DNA from: CAWEQO01 sp963811225
GTDB lineage: Bacteria > Chloroflexota > Anaerolineae > Anaerolineales > Anaerolineaceae
Assembly (NCBI GenBank): GCA_963811225.1
Contig: CAWEQO010000012.1
Span: forward strand, 1 to 64,000
DNA: 64,000 nt
Direction of reading: 5' to 3'
The translations under genes and the position numbers were made by a program. The notes under the pieces are model-generated. The model had not been told where the DNA came from. It was given only the letters and a program-made list of their open reading frames with translations, and searched no databases. Positions 61,911-64,000 of the stretch are shown piece after piece (position 1 is the first letter of the stretch; the number at the start of each line of letters is the position of its first letter).

Positions 61911-62456
61911 ATGATCGCAATCGCATCCTTGCTCGATGTCCATGCCAACCGCCAGGTCGAAGAGATCTGGGATTGGCTGGAAGCGACTTGCGGTCTATCG
62001 GAAATCAAGCTCACCCCCTTACCTCACTTCAGCTACCAAACCGCCGAGAGCTTCGATATCGATCCACTCGAAGCGGCCCTGCAAGACCTGGCCTTTGGTA
62101 TCGCTCCGTTCACGGTTCGCACGGCTGGTATCGGGGTTTTTACGGGGGAAATCCCGGTCTTTTACCTCTCGTTGGTAAAAACTGCGCGACTGCTCACCCT
62201 TCACCAGATGGTCTGGGAACGAGTTTCGCCGTTTGGGCGCACCATCAATGAGCTGTACGCCCCCGAATACTGGATCCCACATATCTCGCTGGCTTATCGC
62301 GACATCACGCCCACCAAACTGGCGTGCGCCCTCGAAGGGCTGATCTATTCTCCACTCGACATTGAAATTGTGGTCGATAACCTGTCCGTGATCTATCAGG
62401 TAGGAGGTCTGGATGGTGTAAGATCGAGGTTCGACTTTCGATTGAACACGGTTTAG
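61911..62456 (+). CDS. 2H phosphoesterase (2'-5' RNA ligase-like)
   Basis: 181 residues. The two His motifs are PHFSYQ near 38 and PHISLAYRD near 123, spaced as in the LigT superfamily. The fold acts on 2'-5' or cyclic phosphodiesters. It sits 15 bases after cofE and before cofC. A role in F420 precursor handling is possible but only suggested by position. Confidence 0.72.
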   Translation: MIAIASLLDVHANRQVEEIWDWLEATCGLSEIKLTPLPHFSYQTAESFDIDPLEAALQDLAFGIAPFTVRTAGIGVFTGEIPVFYLSLVKTARLLTLHQMVWERVSPFGRTINELYAPEYWIPHISLAYRDITPTKLACALEGLIYSPLDIEIVVDNLSVIYQVGGLDGVRSRFDFRLNTV

Positions 62457-62628
62457 CGTGTGGGCCGGCATAGATAAGGAACTCTAACGCTTGCTGGGCC
62501 CATCAAAAACTCTCAGAAGTGCGGTTGAAAGGATTTTCTAAACTGAAACTCAACTTTCTATTCCGCAGGTACATTAAAATAGACCTATAGGCCTTGGTAT
62601 ATTGAAGAAAGAGGAGGGATTTGGATCG

Positions 62629-63258
62629 ATGTGCCTTTGGGCAATTGTTCCGGTAAAGCCACTGCGACGCGGTAAGTCGCGGCTGGCGCAGGTCATGTCG
62701 GTAGAAGAACGCGAGCAGCTGAACAATGAGATGCTCGGACACACAATTGAAACCTTACGGTCTGTTTCTGGGATCGATGAGGTATTGGTGATCAGCCGCG
62801 ATCAGGCTGCCTTAGCGCTGGCGCGGGATCACAAGGCTCGCACGTTGCAAGAGGAGAGCAATGCCGAGCTGAATAAAGTGCTTCAACGGGCGACGATGGT
62901 AGCGAAGGCGTATTCAGCATGTGGTGTGCTCGTGCTGCCCGCCGATCTACCGCTGGTGACACCGCGAGACATCCGCACGTTTCTCAATTTTGGAGGCAAC
63001 CCACCAGAAGTGGTCATTGCCCCAGACAGAAACCGCAGGGGGACCAATGCACTGCTGGTCAGTCCGATTGGGCTGGTCCGCTATTCTTTTGGCCCCGAAT
63101 CGTTTCAGGCACACTTAAGGGAGGCCAGAAAGACGTCTGCACGTGTGCACGTGTGCGAGCTCGAGAATCTGGCTCTCGATCTGGATACACCAGAAGATTT
63201 AGACTATTTGAAGAATTTGCAGTATCCGCAAGAAATTTTAACCGCCCACTTTGGATAA
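62629..63258 (+). CDS. cofC: 2-phospho-L-lactate guanylyltransferase (F420 biosynthesis)
   Basis: 209 residues from ATG 62629, with GAGGAGGG about ten bases upstream. AIVPVKPLRRGKSRLAQ binds GTP, and VLPADLPLVTPRDI and DRNRRGTNALL follow the CofC/FbiD family. It activates phospholactate or phosphoenolpyruvate for F420-0 assembly. CofD and CofGH are not in the window. Confidence 0.9.
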   Translation: MCLWAIVPVKPLRRGKSRLAQVMSVEEREQLNNEMLGHTIETLRSVSGIDEVLVISRDQAALALARDHKARTLQEESNAELNKVLQRATMVAKAYSACGVLVLPADLPLVTPRDIRTFLNFGGNPPEVVIAPDRNRRGTNALLVSPIGLVRYSFGPESFQAHLREARKTSARVHVCELENLALDLDTPEDLDYLKNLQYPQEILTAHFG

Positions 63259-63289
63259 ATGTCGGGCAATCTCACACCTTGGAGGAGAA

Positions 63290-64000
63290 ATGGCAGATCG
63301 AGTTGCTCTTTACTTACAGGATGCCCATGACCTGCGTGATGGGTTGGACTACGTGCGCTATGCTGAGGAGCGCGGCTTCGAAGCGGTCTGGCAGGCAGAA
63401 AGCCGGCTGGTGCGTGACGCGATCGTCCCGATGGCGGCCTATGCAGCTGTGACCGAGAAGATCAAAGTCGGCTCGGGCGTGATCAATAACTGGACACGCA
63501 ATATTGGCTTGCTGGCAGCCACGTTCCTGACCCTGGATGATCTGGCTCCCAACCGCATCATCTGCGGTATCGGCGCCTGGTGGGATCCGTTAGCTAAAAA
63601 CGTCGGCATCGAACGGCGTAAGCCATTGACCGCCATGCGTGAGACGGTGTTGACTTTGCGGCGGCTGCTTAACATGGAGCGGGTCACCTTCCATGGCGAA
63701 TTCGTCAACGTGGATGGGATCGAGCTGGACGTGGTGCACGGACGTAGAGAGCCGCGCAACCTGCCGATCTATATCGGAGCGACCGGCGATAAGATGATGG
63801 AAATGACCGGCGAGATCGCCGACGGCTGCGTGCTGAACTACTGTGTCCCGCCGGAGTACAACATCAAGGCCTTGGAACTGCTGGAAAAAGGCGCAAAGAA
63901 GTCTGGGCGCACCTTGGACGATATCGACCGGCCCCAGCTGATCGTGTGTTCTGTCGACGAGGACCACGACAAGGCGATCGACACGACCCGTGAGCTGCTC
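63290..64000 (+). CDS. LLM-class F420-dependent oxidoreductase (3' end outside window)
   Basis: 237 codons are seen. The ATG has GGAGGAG upstream. YVRYAEERGFEAVWQAESRLVRDAIVPMAAYA, IKVGSGVINNWTRN, IICGIGAWWDP and LPIYIGATGDKMMEMTGEIADG are typical of luciferase-like F420 enzymes related to methylene-tetrahydromethanopterin reductase. Placement right after cofC supports F420 rather than FMN as cofactor. The substrate is unknown. Confidence 0.88.
   Translation, partial: MADRVALYLQDAHDLRDGLDYVRYAEERGFEAVWQAESRLVRDAIVPMAAYAAVTEKIKVGSGVINNWTRNIGLLAATFLTLDDLAPNRIICGIGAWWDPLAKNVGIERRKPLTAMRETVLTLRRLLNMERVTFHGEFVNVDGIELDVVHGRREPRNLPIYIGATGDKMMEMTGEIADGCVLNYCVPPEYNIKALELLEKGAKKSGRTLDDIDRPQLIVCSVDEDHDKAIDTTRELL

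Noticed and set aside
1..64000. CRISPR arrays, transposases, phage genes, rRNA
   Set aside because: No regularly spaced repeats, transposase motifs, phage structural genes or rRNA sequences noticed anywhere in the window.

Overview
The window reads as a chromosomal segment of a GC-rich member of the Chloroflexota, most likely Anaerolineae. That is an inference from gene content: coenzyme F420 genes, paired YfhO-type membrane proteins, MoxR/DUF58, LysM/M23 and SH3 envelope proteins, zinc-ribbon proteins and the yqeY-pgpH-ybeY-dgkA cluster. I see no insertion sequence, phage region, CRISPR array or rRNA. One tRNA (Arg, anticodon TCT) is present.

Layout. 1-6.2 kb: the end of an iron-dependent alcohol dehydrogenase, DegV, ribose-phosphate pyrophosphokinase, a P1/S58 peptidase, and gnd-zwf of the oxidative pentose phosphate pathway. 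6.2-16 kb: zinc-ribbon, SH3, esterase and small membrane proteins, a decayed patatin-like gene, smpB, a phytol/dolichol kinase-like protein, an L,D-transpeptidase, a CcdA / TlpA / glutaredoxin-DUF2085 thiol-redox run, pgeF, and yggS-yggT-yggU. 16-19.3 kb: a membrane-anchored NACHT-HEAT NTPase with a coiled-coil zinc-ribbon protein. 19.5-27.3 kb: four overlapping genes for large polytopic membrane proteins, arranged as two copies of a two-gene unit. 27.4-30.2 kb: MoxR-DUF58 and MogA. 30.2-33.7 kb: hsp20, lon and a receiver-only response regulator. 34-38 kb: an alkaline-phosphatase-superfamily membrane enzyme and a dynamin-like GTPase.

38-43.4 kb is a potassium module of lower GC: a KdpD-like kinase, a KdpE-like regulator, two small membrane proteins and a KimA-type K+ transporter, ending at tRNA-Arg. 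A short partial copy of that tRNA lies at the other end. 43.6-52 kb: a nitroreductase, an encapsulated-ferritin-like protein, an unrecognised two-gene operon, an M23 peptidase with LysM, DUF192, response regulators, exonuclease III and an endonuclease IV-like protein. 51.8-55.3 kb: yqeY-pgpH-ybeY-dgkA. PgpH-type enzymes degrade c-di-AMP, which controls KimA in Bacillus, so this may link functionally to the potassium module. 55.4-58.8 kb: ComEA, YjbQ, YqhQ and an M20 dipeptidase. 59-64 kb: SsnA amidohydrolase, then an F420 cluster (Fno, CofE, a 2H phosphoesterase, CofC and an LLM-type oxidoreductase cut by the window end).

Three general features matter for reading the annotation. First, at least six conserved genes, including the normally essential prs, are each broken by one or two single-base indels. 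The most economical explanation is uncorrected sequencing error. Second, several genes have a TATAAT-like box 7-8 bases before the ATG and little or no Shine-Dalgarno, suggesting leaderless mRNAs mixed with ordinary SD-led genes. Third, gene ends carry unusually long perfect hairpins, up to 53 bp, several sharing an AGAGAGCAG core.
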